In this document: positions 42,521 to 50,703 of the stretch, in pieces
Numbering within the stretch: the stretch's first letter is position 1
How the letters are laid out: each line of letters opens with the position of its first letter
Assembly: GCA_958295515.1 (NCBI GenBank)
Contig: CATQGW010000004.1
Span: forward strand, 241,127 to 305,126
DNA length: 64,000 nucleotides
Direction of reading: 5' to 3'
DNA from: an uncultured Dehalococcoidia bacterium
Lineage (GTDB): Bacteria > Chloroflexota > Dehalococcoidia > Bin125
The notes under the pieces: model-generated
The model's database searches: none
Seen by the model: the letters and a program-made list of their open reading frames with translations, nothing else
What the model was told of the DNA's origin: nothing
Position numbers and translations under genes: made by a program

Positions 42521-44242
42521 TCAGAACCCGCGGTAGCGGTTGGCGATCGGGAAGCGCCGGTCCCGGCCGAACGAGCGCGGCGTAATCCGCAGCCCCGGCG
42601 CCGCCTGCCGACGCTTGTACTCCGCTCCCGTCACCAGCGACATCACCCGCTTCACATCCGCCTCCGCAAACCCCGCCGCCACAATCTCCTCCAGCGAACG
42701 ATCCTCCTCCACAAACGCCTGCAAAATCGGATCCAGCCGCTCGTAGGGCATCAACGACTGTTCGTCGAACTGATCCGGCCGCAGCTCCGCGCTGGGCGGC
42801 TTCTCCAGCACCGAAATCGGCACCACCTCTCGCCCCGCCCGCTCATTCGCGTAGCGCGACAGTTCATAGACCAACAGCTTCGGCACATCCTGAATCACCG
42901 CCAGCCCACCGGTCATATCCCCGTACAGCGTCGTGTACCCCGTCGCCGACTCGCTCTTGTTGCTGGTCGTCAGCACCAACGCGCCCAGCTTGTTGCTCAG
43001 CGCCATCATCAGCACCCCGCGAATCCGCGCCTGCAAATTCTCCTCCGTCACATCGGGATCCAGACCCTCAAAGAGCGGCGCGAGCGCGCCCAGCATCGCC
43101 TGCATCGAATCCTCGATCGGCAGAATGTCCAGCTGAATGCCCAGATTCTCCGCCAGCGCCCGCGCGTCCGAGACGCTCCCCTCCGACGAATAGCGCGACG
43201 GCATCGAGACCCCTCGCACCTGCTCCGCGCCCAGCGCCTCCACCGCCAGCACCGCCGTGATCGTCGAGTCGATCCCTCCCGAAAGCGCGATGATCACGTT
43301 CTCGAAGCCCGTTTTCTGGACATAGTCGCGCGTCCCCAGCACCAGCGCCTCGTAGACCTGCGCCACATCCTCCACCGGCGCCGCAATCGATGCCGCCACC
43401 GGCTCCCGCCCCACATCGGAAGCCTCGCTCACCGCCGTCAGCCGACCTTCCAGCTGCGGCAGCCGCCGCAGCCGCGGGTCGTGCAGCCGAACCTGCCGCA
43501 CCTCTTCAATATCCACATCCACGCAAAGCTGCTGCTCCTCAAACAGCTCCGCGCGCGCCCGCAGCTGCCCGCCCGGACCGAAAACCGCGCTGCCGCCGTC
43601 GAAAATCAGATGATCCTGCCCACCCACCAGGTTGCAGTACGCCGTCGCCACCAAGTTGTCCAACGCCCGCGTCGCCAGCATCTGCTCCCGCTGCCGCGAC
43701 TTCCCCGCGTGAAACGGCGAGCCATTAATGTTCACGATCAGCTCCGCGCCCGCCAGACACTGATCCTGCATCGGCCCCGACGAGTACCAGATGTCCTCGC
43801 AGATCGTCACCCCCACCTTCGCCCCCGCGATCTCGAACAGCTGCACCCCGCCGCCCGGCCGGAAATAGCGCGCCTCATCGAACACCCCGTAGTTGGGCAA
43901 ATACTGCTTGTGATAAACCCCGCAAAGCTCCCCATCGCGCAGCACCCCGGCCGCGTTGAACACATCGTGCGCGTAGTCCACAAAGCCCACAATCGCCGTC
44001 ACATGCCGCCCCCGCGTCGCCTCCCGCACCCGCTCCAGAGCCGCCAGATTGTCCTCAACGAACCCCCGCCGCAGCACCAAATCCTCAGGCGGGTACCCCG
44101 TCAACGCCAGCTCCGGAAACGCAACAATATCCGCCCCCAGCCCCTCCGCCGCCTCAATCTGCTCAACAATCCGCCCAGCGTTCCCCTCCAAATCCCCCAC
44201 CGTCGCATTAATCTGCGCCAAAGCGCACCGCAACTCCCGCAC
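42521..44242 (-). CDS. nadE: glutamine-dependent NAD+ synthetase
   Basis: A 573-residue two-domain enzyme, the last step of NAD synthesis: deamido-NAD to NAD using glutamine. The N-terminal nitrilase-type glutaminase has the triad E44 (A-F-P-E-L), K112 (V-Y-H-K-Q-Y-L-P-N) and C148 (V-T-I-C-E-D). The C-terminal synthetase has the PP-loop L-S-G-G-I-D-S at 320-326 and T-T-S-N-K-S-E later. The GTG at 44242 follows GGAGG by five bases; a TTG four codons earlier is an alternative. The overall length is standard for the long NadE form. Confidence 0.95.
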   Translation of the reverse strand: MRELRCALAQINATVGDLEGNAGRIVEQIEAAEGLGADIVAFPELALTGYPPEDLVLRRGFVEDNLAALERVREATRGRHVTAIVGFVDYAHDVFNAAGVLRDGELCGVYHKQYLPNYGVFDEARYFRPGGGVQLFEIAGAKVGVTICEDIWYSSGPMQDQCLAGAELIVNINGSPFHAGKSRQREQMLATRALDNLVATAYCNLVGGQDHLIFDGGSAVFGPGGQLRARAELFEEQQLCVDVDIEEVRQVRLHDPRLRRLPQLEGRLTAVSEASDVGREPVAASIAAPVEDVAQVYEALVLGTRDYVQKTGFENVIIALSGGIDSTITAVLAVEALGAEQVRGVSMPSRYSSEGSVSDARALAENLGIQLDILPIEDSMQAMLGALAPLFEGLDPDVTEENLQARIRGVLMMALSNKLGALVLTTSNKSESATGYTTLYGDMTGGLAVIQDVPKLLVYELSRYANERAGREVVPISVLEKPPSAELRPDQFDEQSLMPYERLDPILQAFVEEDRSLEEIVAAGFAEADVKRVMSLVTGAEYKRRQAAPGLRITPRSFGRDRRFPIANRYRGF

Positions 44243-44299
44243 AACCACCTCCAATACCCCCCAGCCTATCGCACACGAATCCGTCCTTCCCGCATCCCC

Positions 44300-44460
44300 T
44301 CAATTCCGTCATTCCCGCCACACCCACCGTCATACCCACACAAGAATCCGTCATACCCGCGCTTGCCGCGGGTATCTCGCCGTGACCAGCACCAACCCCC
44401 GCACAACTACCCGCCCTCCCCCTTCCGTCATTCCCGCCCCCGAGCGGGAATCCCCCCCGC
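44300..44460 (+). repeat. REP-like palindrome cluster
   Basis: A full ATACCCGCG palindrome at 44353-44375 (loop CTTGC), preceded by two half-units at about 44305-44345, and an ATTCCCGC-type palindrome at 44430-44451. All read in the plus direction. Confidence 0.82.
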
Positions 44461-44495
44461 GCAACCTCCCAACCCCCCCTTACCCACCGCGAAAT

Positions 44496-44501
44496 TATGC
44501 T
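44496..44501 (+). promoter_or_regulatory. putative -10 element (TATGCT) with short or no leader
   Basis: TATGCT lies ten bases before the ATG at 44512, identical to the element before the PAC2 gene. No Shine-Dalgarno precedes either possible start. Confidence 0.38.
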
Positions 44502-44511
44502 ACCCACAACC

Positions 44512-45441
44512 ATGACCACCCTCGCCCACCTACGCTCCGCAACCTTCCAGTGGCCCGGCGGCCGCGGCATCCGCAACATCAACCTCGAAATCGAGGCCGG
44601 ACACTGGCTCACCCTGCTCGGACCCAACGGCGCAGGCAAGAGCACCATCCTGCGCCTGCTCGCCGGCCAAATCGCCGTAGACGACGGCGAACTGCTGCTC
44701 TTCGACAACCCCCCCAACGACGACGCACGCCGACACATCGGCGTCGTCTTCCAGGAACCCACCACCGACGATCTGATGACCGTCCGCGAGACGCTCGACC
44801 TCCACGCCCGCCTCTTCGGCCTCTCCCGCAGCCAACGCGCCGCCCGGATTGAGCAGCTGCTCGCCGAGCTCGCCATCGAAGATCGCGCCCACGACGCCTG
44901 CGCCACCCTCTCCGGCGGCCTGCGACGCCGCCTCGACCTCGCCCGCGCGCTGCTCCACCAGCCCCAACTGATCCTGCTCGACGAACCCACCCTGGCACTC
45001 GACCCCACCTCCGCCGAAGCAATTTGGTCCCGCCTGCGCCAACTGCGCGACGAGGGCTGCGCCGTCGTCGTCGGCACCAACGACACCGCCGAAGCCGAGG
45101 CCAACAGCGATGCAATCGTCTTCATCGACGACGGCTCCATAGTCGCCCACGGCGCGCCCACAGAACTGACCGCCGCGCTCCGCAGCGACTCAATCGAACT
45201 CGATTGGCCCTCCTGCAGCCCCGATCGACTGACCGAATTAGCCCACCTCGACGGCCTCGGCGCACTCCGCCACGCGCCCCCCACCCTGCACCTCACCGTC
45301 GACCGCGCCGCATCCTTCGTACCCGCCCTGTTCCAGCGCTGGGGCGACGAAATCGAGACCATCCGCATCCGCGAATCCAGCCTGCGCGACGCCTGGTTCC
45401 AGACCGTCGGACGCCCCCTCAATGCCGAGGTGGACCCATGA
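44512..45441 (+). CDS. ABC-2-type transporter ATP-binding protein
   Basis: A 309-residue ABC ATPase. The Walker A is G-P-N-G-A-G-K-S-T, the signature is L-S-G-G-L-R-R-R-L-D-L-A-R-A, and the Walker B is L-I-L-L-D-E-P-T-L-A-L-D. About 80 residues follow the core, as in export-type NodI/CcmA-like ATPases. The ATG at 44512 was preferred over one five codons upstream, which overlaps the likely -10 box. Its last codon overlaps the permease gene (ATGA). It lies beside the cytochrome oxidase block, so a role in heme, lipid or copper-related export is possible. Confidence 0.9.
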   Translation: MTTLAHLRSATFQWPGGRGIRNINLEIEAGHWLTLLGPNGAGKSTILRLLAGQIAVDDGELLLFDNPPNDDARRHIGVVFQEPTTDDLMTVRETLDLHARLFGLSRSQRAARIEQLLAELAIEDRAHDACATLSGGLRRRLDLARALLHQPQLILLDEPTLALDPTSAEAIWSRLRQLRDEGCAVVVGTNDTAEAEANSDAIVFIDDGSIVAHGAPTELTAALRSDSIELDWPSCSPDRLTELAHLDGLGALRHAPPTLHLTVDRAASFVPALFQRWGDEIETIRIRESSLRDAWFQTVGRPLNAEVDP

Positions 45442-46232
45442 CCTCCTCCCTGAGCGCCTGCGCCGCCCTGCTCCAACGCGAACTCCGCGCCGTCGCCCGC
45501 TCCCGCTCCCAGCTCTACTCCTCGATCCTCTTCCCCCTGATGCTGCTCGCACTACTCGGCGCAGGCGTCTCCGACGGCCTCCAACCCTCCTCGCCGATCC
45601 TCGGCGCGGGCGACTACACCGACTTCCTCGCGCCCGGCATGATCGCCATGACCGCCATCTTCGCCTCCACCTTCTCCAGCGCCAGCTTCTACCGCGACCG
45701 CGAAACCGGCATGCTCCAGGCCCTGCTCGTCTCACCCCACAGCGCGCGCACCATCCTCTTCGGCAAAGTGCTCGCCGCCGTCGTCATCGGCAGCCTCCAG
45801 TCCGTCGCCGTGCTCATCCTCGCCGCCGTCATCCCCGGCATCGACCTCGCCTGGCAATTCGGCTGGCTGGGCGGCGCCGCCACCGTCATCGCCGCCGTGA
45901 TCACCCTCAACATCATGCTCAACGGCCTCGCGCTCCTCATCGCCACCCGCGTACGCACCATGCAGGGCTTTCACCTGATCATGAACCTCGCCCTCTTCCC
46001 CCTCTTCTTCCTCTCCGGCGCATTCTTCCCTCTCGACGGCGCGCCCGATTGGCTGCGAATCATCAGCTACATCAACCCCCTCACCTACCCCGTCGAACTG
46101 ATCCAGTACGCCTGCTGGGCCTCCAGCGGCGACGGCCTGCTCGGACCGGCGATCACCGCCCCCGTCCTGGCCGCGCTCGCCCTGCTCTGCATCCTGCTCG
46201 GCCTCCGACGCGGACCGGCAGCCCTGCGATGA
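45438..46232 (+). CDS. ABC-2-type transporter permease
   Basis: A 264-residue membrane protein with six predicted helices. It has the ABC-2 features E-T-G-M-L-Q-A-L-L-V-S-P, a central helical core, and F-F-L-S-G-A-F-F-P-L-D-G-A-P-D-W-L near the end. It overlaps the ATPase gene before it and the lipoprotein gene after it by four bases each, so the three are one translational unit. Confidence 0.88.
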   Translation: MTSSLSACAALLQRELRAVARSRSQLYSSILFPLMLLALLGAGVSDGLQPSSPILGAGDYTDFLAPGMIAMTAIFASTFSSASFYRDRETGMLQALLVSPHSARTILFGKVLAAVVIGSLQSVAVLILAAVIPGIDLAWQFGWLGGAATVIAAVITLNIMLNGLALLIATRVRTMQGFHLIMNLALFPLFFLSGAFFPLDGAPDWLRIISYINPLTYPVELIQYACWASSGDGLLGPAITAPVLAALALLCILLGLRRGPAALR

Positions 46233-47101
46233 AACCCGCCTGGGCCGCCATCCCCGCGCTGCTGCTCGCCTCCGTCCTCCTCGCCGCCTGCGGCAGCGAC
46301 GACACCGTCGTCCTGACCGACAGCGACGCCCCCTTCGTGCCCGTGCTCGAAACCACCGATCTCATCATCGGCGACACCCGCATCGTCCTCACCCTCCTCG
46401 ACCGCAGCGAAGAGCCGCGCTTCGCCGCCGATACCACCTTCCGCGCCCGCCTCTTCGAGCCCACCGAGGGCGGCATCCGCTTCCGCGCCGAAACCGAGCT
46501 CGAGCGGCTCGAATACGACGCGCGCGCCTACTACATCGCCCGCAGCATCCCGCTCGACCACCCCGGCGACTGGGCCCTGGCCGTCACCGTCTCCCATCCC
46601 GACGGCTCCTCCCAGAGCAGCCCCCGCGTCGGCTTCCCCGTTCGCCCCCCCGCCGGACGCCCCCAAATCGGCGACGACGCCCCCACCACCCCCTCGCCCA
46701 CGCTGGACGACGCGCCAATCGAGCAGCTCACCGCCGCTCCCCAACCCGAGCCGCTGCTCTACCAACAGGGAATTCAGCACCTGCTAGCGGCGCGCCAACC
46801 GTTCCTGCTGCTCTTCGCCAGCTCCGAGCGCTGCGGCGGACAGCCCAGCTGCCGCCGCGCCCTCGAGCAGGCCGCCCAAATCGCCCGCCGCGACCAAATC
46901 GCCGTGCTCCACATCGAGCCCTTCGGACGCCCCCGCGAGCCCGCCCTGCAAGCGATGGTCGACGCCCTCAACGAAGCCTGGACGATCCGCTCCGAGCCCA
47001 TCTTCTGGCTCGTCGACGCCCAGGGCAAGATCACCGCGCGCCTGGCAATCGCCGTCGCCGATGCCGAGTTGGACGCCGCGATCGCCGCCGTCGCCCCCTA
47101 A
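46229..47101 (+). CDS. lipoprotein with C-terminal thioredoxin-like domain
   Basis: A 290-residue lipoprotein. The signal peptide ends in L-A-A-C-G (residue 18-22). Residues of about 30-140 form a beta-rich domain (T-D-L-I-I-G-D-T-R-I-V-L). The C-terminal 110 residues look like a thioredoxin fold, with P-F-L-L-L-F-A-S-S-E-R-C and then P-S-C, giving two cysteines five residues apart instead of C-x-x-C. It ends with W-L-V-D-A-Q-G-K-I-T, typical of such folds. It may handle copper or thiols for oxidase assembly (Sco-like role), given the location. The stop overlaps that of convergent ctaB. Confidence 0.75.
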   Translation: MKPAWAAIPALLLASVLLAACGSDDTVVLTDSDAPFVPVLETTDLIIGDTRIVLTLLDRSEEPRFAADTTFRARLFEPTEGGIRFRAETELERLEYDARAYYIARSIPLDHPGDWALAVTVSHPDGSSQSSPRVGFPVRPPAGRPQIGDDAPTTPSPTLDDAPIEQLTAAPQPEPLLYQQGIQHLLAARQPFLLLFASSERCGGQPSCRRALEQAAQIARRDQIAVLHIEPFGRPREPALQAMVDALNEAWTIRSEPIFWLVDAQGKITARLAIAVADAELDAAIAAVAP

Positions 47102-48054
47102 ACCAGCACATCCAGCCCAACCGCCGCGAAGAGCACGAAGAGATACGCGATCGACACAAAAAACAGCCGCATCGGCGCAGCCCGCTCGCGCCACACCTGC
47201 CACGCAACCCAGATGAACGCCGCCCCACCAATCCCTGCCACCGCCTCATAGCACCAGCTCAGATGCCCACCCGCCGGACCGAGCAGGCTGACCACCACCA
47301 GCCCCACCGAGTAGATCAGCAACTGACGCCGCGTCTCCCGCTCCCCAGACACCACCGGCAGCATCGGAATCTTCGCCTTCGCGTAATCCTCGCGGTACTT
47401 CAGCGCCAGCGCCCAGAAGTGCGGCGGCGTCCACATGAAAATGATCAAAAACAGAATCACTGGCGTCCAGGTCAGCTCCCCCGTCACCGCCGCCCAACCC
47501 ACCAGCGGCGGAATCGCCCCCGCCGCCCCGCCGATCACAATGTTTTGCGTCGTCCGACGCTTCAGCAGCATCGTGTACACCAGCACATAGAACAGCACCG
47601 CCGCCTCCGCCAGCAGCGCCGCAGGCAAATTCACCGTCAGCGCCAGCTGCACCCCACCCAACGCCGCCAGCATTACGCCCCAGCACAGCGCCTGCCACGG
47701 TTGCAGCGCGCCGCTCGGCAGCGGACGCCCCGCAGTCCGATCCATGATCGCGTCCACATCGCGGTCGAACCACTGATTGAGCGCGTTCGCCCCACCCGCC
47801 GTCAGCACCCCGCCCAACAGCGTCAGCAGAATCAAATCCAGCCCCGGCCAACCCCCCGCCGCCACCACCATCGTCGGCACCGTCGTCACCAGCAGCAACC
47901 CGATGATCCCCGGCTTCGTCAGCTCCCACAGCGCCGCCGCGACCGCAATCACCCGCCGCCGCGTCGCCGCCGGCGCTGCCGCCGGCGTCGCCTCAGCCTG
48001 CGACGCTGCCGTGCGCTCGAGCGTGAGCGGACCGCTCAGCGGGCGTTCGGTCAT
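47098..48054 (-). CDS. ctaB: protoheme IX farnesyltransferase (heme O synthase)
   Basis: A 318-residue UbiA-family prenyltransferase that adds farnesyl to heme b to make heme O for the oxidase. The prenyl-diphosphate motifs are visible as N-A-L-N-Q-W-F-D-R-D-V-D-A-I-M-D-R-T and the later Y-R-E-D-Y-A-K-A-K-I. There are nine hydrophobic segments and an N-terminal cytoplasmic extension of about 35 Ala-rich residues. Its ATG overlaps the ctaA stop (ATGA). Confidence 0.95.
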   Translation of the reverse strand: MTERPLSGPLTLERTAASQAEATPAAAPAATRRRVIAVAAALWELTKPGIIGLLLVTTVPTMVVAAGGWPGLDLILLTLLGGVLTAGGANALNQWFDRDVDAIMDRTAGRPLPSGALQPWQALCWGVMLAALGGVQLALTVNLPAALLAEAAVLFYVLVYTMLLKRRTTQNIVIGGAAGAIPPLVGWAAVTGELTWTPVILFLIIFMWTPPHFWALALKYREDYAKAKIPMLPVVSGERETRRQLLIYSVGLVVVSLLGPAGGHLSWCYEAVAGIGGAAFIWVAWQVWRERAAPMRLFFVSIAYLFVLFAAVGLDVLV

Positions 48055-49103
48055 CAGTCGCTCTCACTCTCCGCCGTGCCGACCGGCGCAGCCGCCGCCG
48101 GCGCGGTCGCGCTGCGCCGATCCACACGCAGCCACCCCGCACGGTACGCCGCCCCGACCGCAGCCGCAGCTGTCACAAGCCACACGATCGATCCAAGCGA
48201 CAGATGCAGCGCCCGCACCCAGGCGTCGAAGTTCACCCAGATCATCGCCGCCCCAAACAGAATCTGCGCCGCGAACAGCGTCGCCGCCGCATGCGTGAGC
48301 ATCGCCAGACCGCGCGAGCGCGGACGCAGCATCACCACCCCCATCGCCGCACCCAGCAGCGAGAGCCCCGCAACCACCACCAGCAGTCGATGTCCCATAT
48401 TCCACTGAGCGTACGCCCCCTCCGGCCAAAGCCCCCCGTAGCAGAGCGGCCACTGGTTCCCGCACGCCGCACCGCCCGGTCCCACATGCGCCCCGGCCTC
48501 CGCTCCCGCACCAACATGCGTGACGTAGGAGCCGACCACCACCACCGCGTACACCAACAGCGCCGTGACCAGCGCAATCCACGCGAATGTCCGCGCCTGC
48601 CCGGCGGCCGAGCCGCCCAGCGGCGCTTCCCGCTCATCCGGCCCCACCGTCCGCCACTCGAACGCGCCCAGCCACGAAACCGCGATCAGCATCACGATCA
48701 GCATCGCCGTCGCCAGATGCATCGTCACAATCAACGACTCCAGCTGCTCCGTCACCGTCAGCCCCCCCAGCACCACCTGCACCGCCAGCATCGGAATCGC
48801 CAGCACCGCCGGTACCCAGACCCCGCGCCGTTCCCGCAAACGCCGCCAGGCATACAGCGCGTAGCCGAGAATCACCAAACCCATGATCGCCGCGAACAGC
48901 CGGTGGCTCCATTCCAGCCACACCTGGTGCGCCGCAAACTCCCCGAAGTCGCCCGCCGGAATAACTCCCCCGTAGCAGGCCGGCCAGTCCGGGCAGGCCA
49001 GCCCCGAGCCTGTCACCCGCACGATCCCTCCCAACGCCGTCAGCGCCAGCAGACCAATCAGCAGCGCCAGACCCGCCCACTGAAATCCGCTCAGCCGACT
49101 CAC
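48054..49103 (-). CDS. ctaA: heme A synthase (CtaA)
   Basis: A 349-residue eight-helix protein that oxidises heme O to heme A. Heme-ligand histidines sit in E-W-S-H-R-L, T-M-H-L-A-T-A, N-M-G-H-R-L-L and R-A-L-H-L-S-L-G. Two extracellular cysteine loops (G-L-A-C-P-D-W-P-A-C-Y and A-C-G-N-Q-W-P-L-C-Y) match type B/C CtaA proteins. The frame is open further upstream but the GTG at 49103, behind GGAGGGG and overlapping the ctaG stop, is the likely start. Confidence 0.93.
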   Translation of the reverse strand: MSRLSGFQWAGLALLIGLLALTALGGIVRVTGSGLACPDWPACYGGVIPAGDFGEFAAHQVWLEWSHRLFAAIMGLVILGYALYAWRRLRERRGVWVPAVLAIPMLAVQVVLGGLTVTEQLESLIVTMHLATAMLIVMLIAVSWLGAFEWRTVGPDEREAPLGGSAAGQARTFAWIALVTALLVYAVVVVGSYVTHVGAGAEAGAHVGPGGAACGNQWPLCYGGLWPEGAYAQWNMGHRLLVVVAGLSLLGAAMGVVMLRPRSRGLAMLTHAAATLFAAQILFGAAMIWVNFDAWVRALHLSLGSIVWLVTAAAAVGAAYRAGWLRVDRRSATAPAAAAPVGTAESESD

Positions 49104-50068
49104 GCGCCCCCTCCGCTCCCCCGCGCCTGCTGCATCGCCCGCACCCGATCCCCCTGTCGCCCCTTGAAGCCCTCCCGCTCCGCCCAGTAATACACCGTCA
49201 GCATGATCGCGATCACGAACATCATCGAACCCGGCACCCACATGATCCCCGCCCCGATCCGCTGGTCGGTCAGCGCGTCCGGCCCCCACTCCCGCAGCGA
49301 CGCCGCCAACTCATACGTCTCGTAGATCGGCTCCCCCACGCTGGTCAGAATCAGCCCCAGCCCGATGTTCTGCAAAATCGCAATCACCAGCACAAACAGC
49401 CGCCACACATGCGCCGGACGCAGCCGCGAGGCGTCCACCCCGATCACCAGCCACCAGAACAGCATCCCCCCAATCAGGAACACGCCGTGCTCCACAAAGT
49501 GCAGCGCCTCGCTGCCAATCGCCGCGTCGTACGCCGCCGGCAAGTGCCACGCCCAGATGCCCAGCACGAAGACCAGCAGCGCCACCGGCGGCAGCGTCAG
49601 CAAGCGCACGAAGCGACTCTCCAGCAGCGGCACCAGATAGTCGCGCCGCACCCGCGGGCTCGCCGCCCGCAGCGCCAGCGTCGCCGGCGCGCCCAGCAGC
49701 ATCAACGGCGCAACCACCATCGTGATCAGAATGTGCTGGAGCATATGCACCCAGAACAGATCGTCGCTGTACGTGTCCACCGGCGAGACCAGCCCAATAA
49801 TCATCAGCACCCAGCCCACGCCGAAGCACCAGGCGTGCCAGGCCGGAAAGCGAAACTGCGGATCCTGGCGGCGCAGCCGCCGGTACGCCCAGGCATACAA
49901 CCCACCCGCAACCAACGCCAGCAGCAGACCCGGCGGATCCGCGCTCCAGCTGCCCAGCGCAGTCAGAATGTCGCCCGATTCCGCCGCCCGACCATCATGC
50001 CCCAGCGCGGACGCGGGTACCGCTGCGATCAGTCCCACGCCCAGCGCGGTAACGGTGCGGCGCTTCAC
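49100..50068 (-). CDS. ctaG: cytochrome c oxidase assembly factor CtaG (caa3-type)
   Basis: A 322-residue seven-helix membrane protein of the caa3_CtaG family, implicated in copper delivery or assembly of the oxidase. Typical parts are W-H-A-W-C-F-G-V-G-W, the stretch L-V-S-P-V-D-T-Y-S-D-D-L-F-W-V-H-M-L-Q-H and A-P-L-M-L-L-G-A-P. A GTG start is used, with only a weak ribosome site. It follows coxC by 12 bases. Confidence 0.9.
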   Translation of the reverse strand: MKRRTVTALGVGLIAAVPASALGHDGRAAESGDILTALGSWSADPPGLLLALVAGGLYAWAYRRLRRQDPQFRFPAWHAWCFGVGWVLMIIGLVSPVDTYSDDLFWVHMLQHILITMVVAPLMLLGAPATLALRAASPRVRRDYLVPLLESRFVRLLTLPPVALLVFVLGIWAWHLPAAYDAAIGSEALHFVEHGVFLIGGMLFWWLVIGVDASRLRPAHVWRLFVLVIAILQNIGLGLILTSVGEPIYETYELAASLREWGPDALTDQRIGAGIMWVPGSMMFVIAIMLTVYYWAEREGFKGRQGDRVRAMQQARGSGGGA

Positions 50069-50080
50069 CTCTGCCGTATC

Positions 50081-50701
50081 TCAGCTGAGGAAGAAGACCA
50101 GCGGGAAGATCACCAGCAGCCACACGAAGCCCACGAAGTGCCAGTACAGCGTCGCCGCCTCCACCGCCGTGTTGCGCTTCGCATCGAAGTGCCCCAACAG
50201 CCCCCGCACGAACTGCGCCAAGATGAACACCAGCCCGCCGATCACGTGCGCACCGTGGAAGCCCGTCAGCGTGTAGAACGACGCCGCGTACGTCCCATCC
50301 GAAATCCCGAACATCGCCTCGCCCCACTCGAAGCCCTGATTGATGATGAACGCCGTGCCGATCACCAGCACAATCCCCATCATCCACAGCATCAGCCGCC
50401 GGTTGCCCTTGCGGATCGCAAACGCCGCAATCTGCATCGGCACACTGGTCGAGACCAGCATCACCGTGAACAGGATCGGCCGCAGCTCGTCGCCGTGAAC
50501 CCGGTGCCCCCCGTTCGTCGGCTCCCAGTGCAGCGTGTCCGCGTGCAGCGCCAACATCGCCGCGATCAGCCCCGAGAAGAACATGATCTCCGAGAAAATG
50601 AAGAAGATGATCCCCCACAGCGCCGGCGGCATCGGCTCATCGCCGACCAGGAAGCTGCGCACCGGGTGAACGCGCTTGGTGGAGACGGTGCCTGCCGCCA
50701 T
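50081..50701 (-). CDS. ctaE: cytochrome c oxidase subunit III
   Basis: A 206-residue, five-helix subunit III. Landmarks are W-G-I-I-F-F-I-F-S-E-I-M-F-F-S-G-L, the stretch Y-T-L-T-G-F-H-G-A-H-V-I-G-G and a C-terminal Y-W-H-F-V-G-F-V-W-L-L. It is the short bacterial form. The start is two bases after the subunit I stop. Confidence 0.95.
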   Translation of the reverse strand: MAAGTVSTKRVHPVRSFLVGDEPMPPALWGIIFFIFSEIMFFSGLIAAMLALHADTLHWEPTNGGHRVHGDELRPILFTVMLVSTSVPMQIAAFAIRKGNRRLMLWMMGIVLVIGTAFIINQGFEWGEAMFGISDGTYAASFYTLTGFHGAHVIGGLVFILAQFVRGLLGHFDAKRNTAVEAATLYWHFVGFVWLLVIFPLVFFLS

Positions 50702-50703
50702 CG

